From: Ooceraea biroi
Lineage: Eukaryota > Arthropoda > Insecta > Hymenoptera > Formicidae
NCBI RefSeq assembly: GCF_003672135.1
Contig: NC_039510.1
Span: forward strand, 4,216,001-4,280,000
Length of the DNA stretch: 64,000 bases
Direction of reading: 5' to 3'
Part shown: positions 49,401 through 63,400 of the stretch, piece by piece
Position numbering within the stretch: position 1 is the first letter of the stretch
Layout of the letters: every line of letters starts with the position of its first letter
Translations under genes and position numbers: made by a program
The notes under the pieces: generated by a model
Database searches by the model: none
What the model was told of the DNA's origin: nothing
The model's input: the letters and a program-made list of their open reading frames with translations, nothing else

Positions 49401-50606
49401 ACGCAATTATGGTGCCCGTCGGGCGTAATCGCGTAATTGCAACAGACGGGAATACGAGTGGCGAACGTGAAAAAAAGGTTGCTCGCGAAAGGATCCTGTG
49501 ACCGAAATACTTCGCGATCTCCAGCGAGTATCGACCGTCGGCGAGGCGGCCGACACGGTTACTTCCGGTCGACGGTCAGATTTCATGGTGAATTAAAAAT
49601 TTCGCATCCTGCTGGCGCGCGCTCCGGCTGGCCGATGAATAAAACATCGTTCTGCGTGGTTAGCCTGATTATTTACACAAGTACGCGGTGGGCAATCGCG
49701 AGGGCCAAAATCGATGTAGTCGCCGCTCGTGAATATCGACTTGTTAACGCACGGAGACGCAGTCCTGCGCGTGTTGCACGTTTTTACCAACGTTCGTTGA
49801 AAAAAGAGAAGAAAAAAGTCGAAAAGCCATAAAGGAAAAAAAAGCAAAATCGATAAATGCAGTGGCTGGCCGCGAAAATTCGATGGACCGAATCTGACGA
49901 GATTGTCGATGCTGACGCGCGAGATAGACATGGACATCCGGATGGCAAAGTGCACTTGGACATAATTAAACGTACAGGCTCGCCATACGAGCTGCCTTCC
50001 GCCTAGTTAATGATCTCAATGATTAAAAGCTGGCCGCATACTCGGTGATAGGTTCGTGGCTTTCTCTCGGGAAGGGAGGATATCGAACGATGACGAAGAG
50101 CCGAGAGACGCGGCGAGAAAAGTTGGTTAATGAGAAGCTCCGCGCAGATTACCACGTGATTGACATGCAGCAGCCCGGCTCTCGTGTAGGATACGTACCT
50201 CGATATCAGTGATTATCTGGACAGATAATTGGAAGTGTATCGCTGATCCAATTATATCGTTTCGCTGCTTAACGCATCTTGCGTGCCTGTGTATGACGTG
50301 TGGTATGAACTTAAGGAGCCTTCGCACGCTACCTACTGCCTATGTAATTAATAACACGTGAAATGATACGTTTCAGCTTATATGAATCACATTGGTCGCA
50401 TCTCAGATGAATGCACTGATTATCAAAACGTTTATATTTATTTATTTTGCAATCCTCGCGGAAAGACAGTGTAGCAAATATAAAGGATGTTTCAAATGCG
50501 TCTCTATTTTGATCTTCAAGGAATTGTTCAAATCATGCGTTTACATTTATTTCCTTCAGATCTCTAAATCATTTTTGTTTTTCGACATTTCTTATACGTT
50601 AAGAAA

Positions 50607-50702
50607 ATGAAGCTAATGATAGCGATTCTGGTATTGCAAGCAATCGTCGGCCTAGCTCGCGAATATTCCTGCTCTAAGTATTTAAGATACGCTACAGGGT
50701 AG
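50607..50702 (+). CDS. Small reading frame with a signal peptide, possible secreted peptide or first coding exon
   Basis: The 31-codon frame starts MKLMIAILVLQAIVGLA, a textbook signal peptide: a Lys, a 14-residue hydrophobic core and a Gly-Leu-Ala cleavage motif. A short remainder (REYSCSKYLRYATG) precedes TAG. The start context AAGAAAATGA is good. A strong acceptor TTTATTTCCTTCAG ends at 50559, so 50560-50606 would be 5' untranslated exon. ACAGG|GTAGCT at 50698 is a possible donor, in which case this is only the first coding exon of a larger secreted protein. No family is recognised; chance remains possible for a frame this short. Confidence 0.3.
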   Translation: MKLMIAILVLQAIVGLAREYSCSKYLRYATG

Positions 50703-53700
50703 CTATCGAGGGTCGATTGGTTCCCTGTACGAAACGCATTTGCACGCGTTAGACGGACACGTGGCTCCGGTTCCTGGGGGATTCGCCGGCGAGTAAGCAT
50801 AGCGAGCGGACTGTAAAATCGCGCCGGGGATCATTCAGCGCGAAAGAAAAATGGCGCACGGATGTGAAAGACCCCGTTTCGTGCGAACTTCGGCTAGAAG
50901 TGGATTAGAAGTGGTTCGATCAGGGGCGATTTCGTTCTGCTCGTTAATCTTCGCCGAATGCAATCCGCGGTGCGACACAACTCCGGAAGCGAGAAGAACG
51001 TCATCCCTTCCATATTGACGGAACAGTTACTTCGCTATCGCGAGCAGCCGTGTCGTCTCGGATTTACTCGGCTTTACTTGGTAACGAGGGAAAGCGCGAT
51101 CCAATTAGAACCATGACCACGTTATTACCATAAAACATTTCGGTCGTAATTCGGGCAAACGAATTTGCCATGTCGCGCGGCGGTCCCCAAGGTTTATCTC
51201 CGGGGATTTAACGTCAAGGTATTTAACTGCTTCGGTTCGATCGATTGTTCCTATGAAATAACGAAATAATTAGGCGACTCAAGTAACTCGCTTTCCTGTT
51301 TCAAGTATCAGAAGTACTCGATGCCTTGCCGATTGTCTCGTTGGTGTCCGCACAGTTTCGTACAGCTTTAGTCGTTTTATGATGAGACATTCCACTCTCG
51401 TTCGGTTCAAACGTGGTACGAGAGAAGAGCAATCGAGTAACTGAGATAAGTCCTCTGCCTGCACGAGTGGTTAATAATTTGATGCCTAATTTGTTTGTCG
51501 ATATTTATGGTGAAGCGTCCTTTCAGTAAACGTCGCGCAAAATATCCCGATATCGCGCAATTACGTAATTGGTTCTTTAAGGTAGCTTTGTCCGCGTCCA
51601 CTGGTATTGCGGCTGGTATTAGTCCGATTCCAAGCGAAACAAAAGCGAGGATTCGATTACTCGATTGGACTACGAGAGTAATTACGGAGTAAACAGATGA
51701 ATGCGCTTTACAGTAACAACCTCGCTATGATATTTCCATTAATCGTGATTACGCGTATACATATATGGTGTGACAAGTTCCGCTGATCTTTTCTTAAGAA
51801 AAATATTTATAGTTTTATATTAATCAAAACATTTAAAGATTTTTGAGGACTTTTACTTTTTTTGAAGTAATCTTCAAGACACAATATTCTCTACTTAATT
51901 TCGTGATTTGAGCTTTGCTAAATTTTCGATTCAAGAGTAAATTGCCAGGTATTGAGTAAAAATATAACACAAAATGATGTAAATCGAGTTTTTACTGAGG
52001 AATTTTTACTTCCAGTCTAAATTTATCCAAAAAAGTCCGTACGTTAAAATGGGCGCGCTAGTACCGGACGTGTGTATTTAAGCGTGCTCATTCGATGTTT
52101 CCGTTAATAATACAATTGAAATATCGTCAATTTGAAGCCGTCACTAATGCGCCGGTAGGCTGCACAAACCATTTACGTGAGTATGCACGACAGTCGACTG
52201 CGGTATTAAATATTTACCTGCTCGGTACCGAGCATCTTCTTGAATCCGGATTCCACTCGGATTCTCCTAAACAGTTATGTCTATTCTGGATATTGCCATC
52301 TAAGGACGCACTGTTAACTTTGATGAATGCCGTACGTTCGGGATAGTCTATCTTCGACATCGTTCCGGATACACACAACGTATAATATTAACGATAATGA
52401 ACGTCGTCTATGAGCCAGAAAAAATCGAAAATTTATTCATCGCTAATCGTCGGACGTAACGTGTAATTTCGGAATTTATGAGCGAAATGATTTAATGCAG
52501 GGGCATAAGACACGCTGGAAAACGGAAACACTAAAGCATAAGGCAGTCATTTAATTATTAACTTAATTAGCGATAGGCTGATTTTCGTGCGCACGATATC
52601 GCGGACGAATTTGCATAAAAATATTGTCCCGCAACACGCGACGCCCTGCCTCGCATCTCGGTCACAACTGTTCCCTTTCGTTGCACTTGACATAGACGAT
52701 ATCTAATTGTGCGCAATCATAATGCTGCGCTTCCGCTGGCAACTCTCGCCGAGAGCCGCAATTTGCGAATTTGTCCGCGGCGGATGGTGCTGCGAGAACG
52801 AGAATAATGAGAGAGAGCCGAGAACGGGCGGTGCGAAGACAGATTCAGCGACGTGCGCTGCTGAGTTTTGCTTTCTATAGCTCGACGAATGAATAAAGCG
52901 CTCGTCCCATTCAAGAATAGAATCGAACGGTTGCGCCGGGTTTGCGCCCGCGTACTTACTTTTATCGCGGAAAACGTCTGTCAGCACTGATTATCGCTGC
53001 TACCTGTCGTTGCAAATTCGCTGGAAACTTTAATTTTACCTCTCAAATTCTTTTCTCGTTCGCACAAATTAAAAGAACACTGCTTGTCATGCTAATATTT
53101 ATTAATATTGAATGGATTTGTATGATTTTAACATTAAAAATCTTCCTTTTTACTACATTATTCACGAAACATGTATGTTCATCATGTATGTTAAATATGT
53201 ATGTGTGTTACATCAGGCGTGTCTGGGCTCCGTGATACTGGTGTCGTTTTTTTTTTATTTAAAATCTCTTGAATAATTTAAGAGAGGGCCAAAATTACAT
53301 CCTCGCATAAAGCCTCGCGCTGGAACGGCTTGTTATGATCATTAAGCCGTAGGAGATGCTCGATGTTGAGATAAAAATCAGACGCCGAGAGCAGCGAGGC
53401 CGGCGAAATCTGGTTGGGTAAACGGTCTTGTAAGCACGCGCGTCTATTTTATGTGAAACAGTTTGTACGTAACCATCGATATCCGGCTTACGAGCACTCA
53501 GGCGATCCGAATTCGCATTTTATTGCTCTCTAATACTGCCACGAGAATGTAGGGAGAATTTACCTTCCCCCTTCGCTCGTTTAGCTTTATCTCCTTCCGC
53601 GGATCTTGCGTCGACGTCGGCAGAGGAAGGAAAACAGTGGGATATGTGCATTAAGCCGCCGTGGCTTTTATTGTACCTCCTTTCCGCGCGTGCTGATCTC

Positions 53701-54431
53701 GAATCTCTCCGAAATCGATCCCCCGCGATTGAACTTTAGACGGGCGACGGTCCTCCGCCTGCTTATCGTCGCAAGACGACGTCTGGGTCGTTGCATGCGA
53801 ATATCTTGAGTTCTGCGCGATGTATGTAATACGTAGATATGAATAGAGAAAAAGAGAGAGATAAAGACAGCGAGACATAATGGACGAAGGGGAGTGGTAG
53901 AGGAATACTAGTGATTAGGCTGAGAGAGTTCTTTCCGGTCCTACGAGTCCGGTTCAATTGGCCTCTGCCGCACTTCGACAGACTCGTTATATTTGAAAGA
54001 GCGCAAGAGAGTAGTCTCACTGTCGCGACAGTCGAATTGTCGACATCACGAGTGCTATATTTTATTTTGGCTGATAGTGGATTTTGAGCTTACTCCGTTA
54101 TCGATACTGAAAACTGACATCGAATATATTCATATACATCGGATTAAGAGAGCTCATATTTGGTTTTTAGATGATGGTCGATATAAATTTGCTACTTTAA
54201 TTTACGTTAGTTTAATCCCCGGATTTCTCCGAATCTTGATGTGCTTTTCGTGATCACACGCGGAAGGCAATCTGCAACCGTCGTAGTACTTTCGCCCGGT
54301 CTCGTTTGGAGACGCGAGACGGTCTCTCGTTAATCCCGCGCTAAACCACACTTAACGCCCAGGGCTTAGACAATAGATCCGCGGTGCCAGCGTCACGGCA
54401 AGATAGAGGGGATATTCGCTGCAGGGGTGGT

Positions 54432-54468
<37 letters not shown>

Positions 54469-57400
54469 TGCACGCCAGCAGCTTCCTCTCGAGCAGGACG
54501 TTGAAAGCCACTCCCGGGTCCCGGTGCCTTGCGAGCCAATATAAAGCGATATATATCCGTTTTCCCAGTGAAAACCAACCTAGTCACAGAAGGACCTGCC
54601 TTATTGAAAGTAGAGGACATAGCGAGAAAAAAAGGATGGAAACGAGGAGAGGTTTTATTGAAACCGCGTGCAGCACTGTTTCTATATCGCGTTCTCATCG
54701 TCGCTCTACGCTGGCGAACCGTCGACTTTTGATTCCCTGAACTCCTGGTCTCTGCGTGTGTATTACGAGATACGCGTGTGCGTGCACGTATGCATGATCC
54801 CATTGATTTGTTTAATAAATAACGCGGTATTGGTATTTATATTGCGAGCGATATAACGCGGTGCGCGAGCAGGGTGCGATAGATCCCGTCCTTCTCGACC
54901 CTCCACCGCCCACCTGATCGGATTTATTGGAATATTTGCGTTACACTTTTGATCAGTAGTAACAATCCCGCATGCACATCACGTCGCCGTCGCGCTTTGA
55001 AGAAGCTCTGAAGCGCGATACCAGACGAAACCCTCTGGATTCATCGGGCTTTTCCGATACTATGTTTAGAGGATGCAATTTAGAAGCGTGCTTTGATCGC
55101 GAGGGGGACCAGCATTTATTCATTTATGTCGCCGCCGAAGTTGCAGATCGACATTTGAGAGGCGTCACATTACGCGAATTGAAATTCACCTTTGATACAA
55201 CGCATGTAAATGCATCACGGACGTCAAAACTAATCGCACGATCGATTCGTCGCGTCAGCGAGGATTAACGAGAGTGATCTCGTTAATCATATACACATAT
55301 GATAATATGATACGTAGAAGGGATAATTTTCGGTTCCTCGATCGTTCCTCCGATGCGTTGCTCTAAATCTTCATTGTTGAGAGATGCAAAATTTCTCACA
55401 CACGCTTTAATATAATACCGCGTGAGCGTGTTTTGCTATAGACGCGTAGCGGGAGCTCTCTGGTAGTACCCTAATATTATCCTCGTGCATTTCTGGTTGT
55501 CGGAGGAATTTCCATTAGTGGGAGCACGAAATATTCTTGTATCGCCCGCGCCCGCGCCTGCTCGACGTGAGCTCCTCGTTTCCACGAGGCGATCCTCGAT
55601 ACCGTTGGATACGTGTAATCTTCGACAGTGGGCATTATCCCCGTAGAGTAGCGAGCGAAACGTGGTAGTAAAGTAACGGGGCGTAGTTGTGTGTGACGGC
55701 AAGGAACTTGTCAGCAAATCGGTTTTCCGATGTCGCTTCGCGAGTCTTCTGCTTTGGGACGCTTCACGCGCTCGCGAGCGCAGCAGCTTTAATTTGGAAT
55801 TAAAGCGGATGGCGTTTCCCGAGTTAACTCGAACACGTGAGAGATAAATTAAAGAATTGCATCGGCGACTACGCTGCTTCTTTAAAAATCGTTAGCGCTC
55901 GACTCGAGTTTCTCGCGTGTCTCTCGCGCGCGTTATCGTCGCTCGCGAACACGAATTAAACGTTGCGGGGCATTACGAAGCCGACTTGGATTCCCAGTTA
56001 TCGCAAACGGGGATAAGGGGAGAAAAAATTGTTCGCTCGTATCGCGTGTGCCGTTCGCATGACAGGTATCATCATATCCCGCGCCGCAAGATTGGGGGGG
56101 AATCGTGCAATCGACAGCGCGTAAACGCCTAACTCATAACGCGTGAAGTTCGTGTTTGCGCGCGGCCGTGTCGCGTCGTTTCGTGCGATTGTCGCGAGTC
56201 GCGGTACGTGCCGTGTGCGACAGCCGGAGAACGTTTCCAATAAGATACGAGCAATAAAAGGCTCGTGCAACGCGGTGGGACTCGCTCGTTCGCTCGCTCG
56301 CAGGTTCGCACGCGCGTTTCCATTTGGAGTGGGTACCGATGCAGGGGAAATGCAAGTACGTATGAGCAAGCGAGAGAAAGACAGAGGGAGAGAGAGAAAG
56401 GCGAAAGGGGGGCCTAAAGGGGCAGGAAACGTCGTCGTTTTGGGATTTACGCCGATCGATGCCCGACCGTTAATCGGCCAATAAGAAGGGGCCCCATGTA
56501 CGGATCGCGGGACAAAGCCGACCATTATTTTTCAGGCGCGCGTCGCTCGATCGACGCCTTGTATTTCGCATACTTTATTACACGGTATTACCCGGGCCCC
56601 ATCCTCTCGCACGAGGTCCCATCCGCCCGCGTCCCGGTCCCCGTGGGCGAGGCTTTACGAGTTAAACCGTGCTCGGCAGGCGCGAGAAGAAGGCGCGAAG
56701 GACGAAGATAAAGAAAAAAAAGAAATGAGCGGAGAAAGGATGAGCGAAAATTCCTGAGAAATCAGGGAGAATGATGGGGGGAGGAAAGGAGCGTGTAAGA
56801 GATGAAAAGAGGAAGAGGACAGGGACGCCTCAGCCTCAGCCGGACTTAACGGACCGTAGAGAGCGTCGTCGCTCTTCGTGAATATATGAATCCGTATTTT
56901 TCCGTATTTATCCGACATTTTATTTCGTCGAGCTCGAATATTTCCAGAAACGTGCGAATTGTGCAGTTGTCAATCGTCATAAACGTTGTTCCGAGCGAGT
57001 TTGCGAGACGTCTGCCGCTCAGGCGAGACTTGGACGAAAGTTTATTCCTTTCACGTGTGTAACCGAACTTGCGTTTCGTTCCAAACGTGCGAATTTCGTT
57101 AGTCTGAGTTAGTCTTCGGTTAGTCGCGTGAATGTATCGCGTCAGGAGAAAGAGAAGAGTCTGAGCTGGGAGCGGAATCAGGAGGGGCGCGCCGCGGAGA
57201 GGAGATGAAAAATCTGCCGAAACGACGTTCATTGGAAAATTGCAACCGGCCGCCTACGGGACAGGATGATTAATGCTCGCGCATACGTACGTAGCTGCAT
57301 CCCCGGCGGAGTGCATCGTCGGAAGTTTCGGCGAAGTTTCCGCCAGCGCACCAACTTTTTCCTTCAACACTCTTCTCGTAGTCGAGCCGTTGTGTAGCTT

Positions 57401-60400
57401 ATCGCGCGGAAAAGACTGGCGTCCGTATCGGGGAGTCGGGGGACCACTCAGCTCGGGATATCCGTCGAACGTTTCCGCTTGGGAAAACGACTTGTAACAA
57501 TTTTCGCGAGATACGTAGTCGGGATGGTACAACCTCTGCATGCAGGAATATTTCGCACAAAATGGATCTCCGGGTCCCCGATGACTGCTAATCGATACTG
57601 TTGATCGTCAATGAAACGTGCAACGCAATTATTACTCGCGAATTATTACTCGCGCGTCCGTAAATGCGGAAGCAGAGTGCTTTTAACTAGACGCGTCGGG
57701 CATGATTTCCGCATTTTGTTCCCGCGAGCAGCGGAAACGCGGATTATACCATCCGCTCGCGGTTCTGCGAAGCGGCGAGCATAATTCGCACTCGAGTCGA
57801 ATTACGGGCCGAACGAGGCACTTGTCCGCGGGACGGTCGTGCCACCTCGAATTCGAGGGGGATGAGCACCGCTGTTTAAATGGCACGATTATCTGTCTCG
57901 TGCTTCAGTCGCCACTCTTTTGCTCTCGCTTCACTTCGCTCTCTCGCGGTACACAGTGCTACCGTCTTTCTCGTCCTCCCTTGTTCTCCGTTCCGCTGCA
58001 CTCCCTCGCCATCGACCGCAGCATTGACTCGAGTGGGTTTTTGCACGGTACACGAGAGAGGTCGGCGACTCGCGTGACGCAGCTGCGGATCCTTAAAAAC
58101 GGATCCATTAAAGTTTTTCCGGCGCTTTTCCCGGGGTCGCCGTCGTTGCTGGTGACGGTGCGCCGTGATCCGGGATTGCATTCACGTACATGCACGTGAG
58201 AATTGCCGGGGCACTGCCGCTGTCCCCATCGCTGTTCCATCCACCCGTATACACTCGCGAATACATTCGCGGAAACCCTCGAGAGACCCGCTCCATTTTT
58301 ATGCCGGTTTCTCATCATCATGTGCAACGTGCAACATGCATCTCGCGCCGATGTCGCGTAAACAAGTCGCCGCGATTTCGCGCTTTTGTCTTTTCCCTCT
58401 TCGTCGTCGATAACGGTGGCGAACGCGAATAATACGAGATACATGAAATACATCCTCCTCACCGTTAACACACCGGAGCACGCTCGCGGCCGCTCGTTCG
58501 TGGGAAACAAGCACGAGGAATGCAAATCCCGAAGGGGAAAGGAAAAGGGAAAATCGGGCTTGATGATACGAATCAGCAGCAATTACGGTCGAGAGTACGC
58601 CTTATTTTGAACATACATCTAACATTTCAGATTTCTTGCCTGATCTTTTGCGTGAAGTATTTCTCGAGTTTGACGTAATGCGACGTTTTGTAACGTTAAA
58701 CATTCAGCAACGAATGCGCGCGACGTTAAAATGCAAACATAATTTTATCAATGCGCTCACGTACAGACTGTTAGAAACCGTTTAAAAACACGGGAGATGC
58801 TTGCGAGCAATCTTGTTAACGCACTTACGTTTGCATTAATTTAAGCTGCAGCCGCGAGCAGCACGCATTACTCGGACAAAATTACGGAAAAAATAATATT
58901 TCAAGAGCACTCCTTTACGTGGGAGCTCTTTTGTAAATATACCGTATGTCACCATGCGAAATGAATACTAACCGTGACGGTTGCGCCGCGGACTGCATAG
59001 AAATATCCATTTGGGAATGTTCCACTAGACGTTCAATTTACCTGGCTGCGTCTATTCAGTCGTACGATTTAAATTCTGCGCAATCTGACTTACATTTATG
59101 CTTTCGCGAAGCTCTTCCAACAATATTCCCGCAGAGATAGATCGATGTTGTAAGCAGCCCACTCGACGCGTGTACCGGTTGCCCGGAAAGTCATGCATTT
59201 TCTCCGAAATGCCGATTGTCACCACGAAAAACGTATTAATTTTCTGTTGCGATCTTAGAAATTACGAAACTATTTTAAGTCGATCAAAAATCTTGATTGA
59301 AGAACTTGAGTGATCCTCAAGGATTCAAAAGAAAAATCTCATTATCCAGACATGACAACGATAAATTTTTTGTGACTTTGTGTTTGTCTGATCTCACAAC
59401 AGATATAAATAATCATCTAAACTCTAAACTCATCTTATCTAGGAATTAACAAAAGCAATTGCTTACAATTGTCGAAAATCGTTTTCTCGTTTGATCAAGA
59501 TTTCGAAACGGCGTGTGACACTGAAAGTGAGCACTGCGACTTTCGTCCGCGGAAGGTTCTTCCGAATTCGCCAGGAAACCATCGCCATAGAACAGAGCGT
59601 GCGCCTTCGGAATACCGTGTGTACATAACGTATCGATAAAAATGTGAATATGTTTGCACTGCATGCTATCGTGTATACATACCGTATGTACTTCTTTCCC
59701 AGAGTTTTGCGGAGTGTGCTCGAGACTTACGCGAGCGAGTAGGCTCGTCGGCGCGATGCCTCGAGAATCTCGTGCGAGCCAGAGAGTGAAAAGTTTGCTG
59801 GTACGGTCGCTTCTCCGTAAATTCGCGGCATGCAGTGAATCAAACCGACCCGTTGCTGTCGACGCAGTAGTACCCCTCCGCCCTTTTGCGCCTCCTTTTC
59901 CTGCCTTTTCCGTAGGTGACGCAGTCCCTCGTAATTTAACATTCTGCACCTCCGGCTCCGGCAAATCCGATTTGGCCGCGACGCTAGATAAACTCGCTCG
60001 CGCACTGTTAGATAGAGGATGAACCGGCAGGATTGTTTCGACTGTTAGGAGTGTCGGAGAGAAAGGTAGAATTTTATTGTATCCAGGATCAACTCTGTGC
60101 AGCCAAAGCAAAGAACGCAAGGTGTATGTTAGCAGAAGTTAAAGGAACGTGTATTTTCTTGCGAAATATCACACGGCGAAATTCGCGTAGAGGAATGAGC
60201 GACAAACCGCGCGAACCCGACAACGTTACGTAGCAGGAAACGTGTTAACATAACGTGTTAACGTAACGCTATAAAGCACGAGACGAATAGCTCGCCAGAA
60301 TAATTGCACATGGAATATCGAGACGGATTTAAAAAGAGGAGATGCTCTCGAATGTAAGGGTACGCAGGAAAGGCGCATTCCCTTTCGGATCCGTAGGTGA

Positions 60401-63400
60401 GCCATTTTCCGATATTTGCCCTCTAATAATACCACCGCATCCGATTTCCAATTTCCGATGCAGCGCTGCGGGAGGCATTGGAGATACGAGCGACGCAGCT
60501 CGAGAAGACGAATGGCTCCATCTTCGACGGGCACGAGGGTGGAAAATCTGTGAACGGTGTTGTAAAAGCGAACGCGGTTATACGACGCGAGCTGGGAAAA
60601 ATACGCTTCGACCGAATGAAAATTGCCGGAGACAACGTCCGCGCGCGCGAATCACGCGCGTATTACGTCGACCATGACGAGCACTTTAATTAAAATAATT
60701 ACCGCAAATCGCACATATCTATTTAAGAGTTTTTACATATTCAACGAGGATTTTATTTTCATTAAGAGAATCTCTTTTACGTTTTTCGAGATTTAATCCG
60801 TAAAACTGCGTGGAAACCGTAATTTGTATTTTCCAGATGAAAACCATCGTCCTCTTAATTTTCGTGCGTAGTTAATTATACCTAGCTAGTGCATACCTGG
60901 TAATAATCTGAATGTTCATTCGAGAAAGATCTGCCTTTTTCTTCGGAAAGCAAATACCGACTCTGAAGCGCCGTACTCGTTCCTATTTGATTCGCTTAAG
61001 CGGCGATGGCAAGCCGAGATCCGCTGAAGTGTATTTGTATGCTCTCGGCTAAAGCAACATACTGAAAAGCTTTGCAATCCTCTTCTAGCTGTTCGATGGA
61101 CTCGACGGTTTGTCAAGCAGAAGAGCGGAAAGCCTCGTCGCACGCAATTACCGGCTAATCCCACACTTCGCGTATGACGAACGGTGAAACGGCGACTGAA
61201 ATTAAAATAATCCGCAGAATAACCAGAATAATCTCGGAAATTTTATTAATATCACCAACTGAAATATATCTAAAACTAAAATATATTTAGAACGGGATGC
61301 TCGACGTGTCTGTCATCAGTGCATACAAAATTTTTCATAATTTCCGACTTTTTTCTGCTCATCACGAAAAAAAGTTCTGGTTTTCGATGAGCGGAAATGG
61401 ATGCTCTCTTCAGAAATGTAAGAGATTTCTCGGAGTACTCCGTATAGTGATTTAACCGACAGCGGAGGCGCGGCAGTAGTTTCTTGGCTTGCCTTAGACG
61501 CGATCTTTCCATCAGAAATTATTGCTTTGAGACCCACGGAGAAACTTGCTAGCCCCCGAAGTTGGTGTAGGTCGTCTAGACGCGTCGCAGACGCGTTCTA
61601 TAGCGCGAAGAGAATTAGGGTAAGAGGAGCGAGGGTAAAATTCTCCAACGTCACGTGGGGGAAACATCTTGCAAACCGTATCATCTGGCGTTCTCCGGAT
61701 AATCCGTTAAGTAATCAAAATTGGATTCTTCAATCGCGATCCTCGAGCCGCAAATGATTCAAGATTAGAGATTTCCACGTAATTGCGAATTTGCATGAAA
61801 TCAAAGACAAATCAGAGTGGCAAATTTAGAATAGGTTTCCGTCTGGGATTCAGTTGCAGGGACGTTCAACGTTGAAAATCAAGCTTCTCTCCGAGATATC
61901 ATATCAGAGCGAAGAGCCGTTTATCGACATGTACGATGACCAATGAGACCGAAATCCTATCGGCCGACATGGCCATTAGTGCTGACAAATCTGACGGATG
62001 ACTTGAAGTCCTGGGAACAGTGGAATTTAAAACTGAAAGCATTCTTCGCGAGTATTGACAAGGGTAACCGACTGCCATTACGTCTTACGGAGGACCCAAA
62101 CCCTTCCTGCTTCCCGACCTTGCTATCCGGTTGAAAGCGTCCTCATGGATTATTCACCGCGATACGAGAGTCGTGATGTGTCGTCTCTCTGAGTGAAATA
62201 TTTTAGCATAATTTCCATTCTCGGAAAGTTTCTCTCGATCTTGGCGCCACGCGAGCAAACGTCGAGCCACTAGAATATTTCAGATATACAAGAATTCGCG
62301 GATTATCATACGAATGCATGTAATTTATTCATATTTGTGTGTTACACTCCGAATTATTTTATATTTAATGTATAATATAACGTATATCCATGGATCCATA
62401 CTGCGCGTACGGATTTAAAACAAAATTAGTTGGCATGTTTAATTAAATCCGCCAGAAAAAAAGTAAAAAAAAGAAAGTAAGAGAGAGAGGAAAAAATAGA
62501 GGTAAATTCAACCGTGTGCGTAAAACACATTTAGCATTAAATCGCAAGGGAAATGCGTGCCATGACATTTCATTGCTTCTATTTTCGAGCTGCAGGATGA
62601 CACTGGTTCGTCTCGGGACATGGGAATATCCAGCGTCTGCAACAGTCTGCGAAAGATGAAACGTATCGCGCGTATATTCCACAATGACAACCCGCAGACT
62701 CCGCGTGCATCCTGCAAATGGGAATAAATCCCATTCGGCGGGAGATTGCTCCTGTACGACCGGCGCTTTTCACGAGAGCGCGCAGGAAATCCCAGCGAAA
62801 TCCAAACAAACCGGAGGAGGACCTGGCGTTCGTTCACCACCTACGAGATTTCGAAAGGGACGCCGTTTTATTTATAGGAACTTTCGCCGCGGCACATGGC
62901 GAGGCACGCGCGGAATCACGCGTGTTTCCGTGCGCGTGAGTTGCACGCCCGCGAGTAAATTATTTGGATAAGTCGGCGTGGCCTACGGCCTGCGCGTCTA
63001 TGACGGTTCTATGAAGCGCGAAACTCGGCCACCGTTTTAGATACGAAGGGCGAAGGGCAACGAACGTGCGCTCCTGCTCTCGACGGCGCGTCAGTCAACA
63101 ATTTGCCTCATTGTTCATAAATACTCCGAGCTGGTCGCGATGTAGACGCAGATTATTTTGATCTCGTCATTTCGAAAAATGTTTAGCGCAAGTTTTGATA
63201 TTCGTGTGGGCATTTCGTGGTTTTAGAAAATTGTTTCATAGAATAATGTAATACGCAATATTTTATAATAATTCTTCTTTAAGCGCACGAAAAGATAGAT
63301 TTAAAGGAGACCTTTTAAAATGTACGCGAAGTACAGTCTTCAAAGTTCTTAATCTATTATGGAACAAAGTGTATTATATATATTCACCGTTTATACATTA

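Larger units (their letters stand above)
37473..50400. other. Long stretch without recognisable genes
   Basis: Unique DNA alternating between CpG-rich and AT-rich islands (for example 40660-40830 and 47540-47760). It may be the long first intron following the donor at 37473, or intergenic. It contains a TC run at 46154-46170, a TCC run at 46400-46420, a cluster of GTAACTT-like words at 39275-39893 and three 16-base units at 47804-47851. I found no conserved exon, tRNA, snRNA or transposon end. Confidence 0.4.

Noticed and set aside
55998..56525. A 175-residue minus-strand frame
   Set aside because: Pro/Arg/Ser-rich, lies in a CpG-rich segment, overlaps frames on the opposite strand.
59446..60120. 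Longest right-side frame, 224 residues on the minus strand
   Set aside because: No known family features, no splice context, and an overlapping plus-strand frame of similar character; treated as chance.
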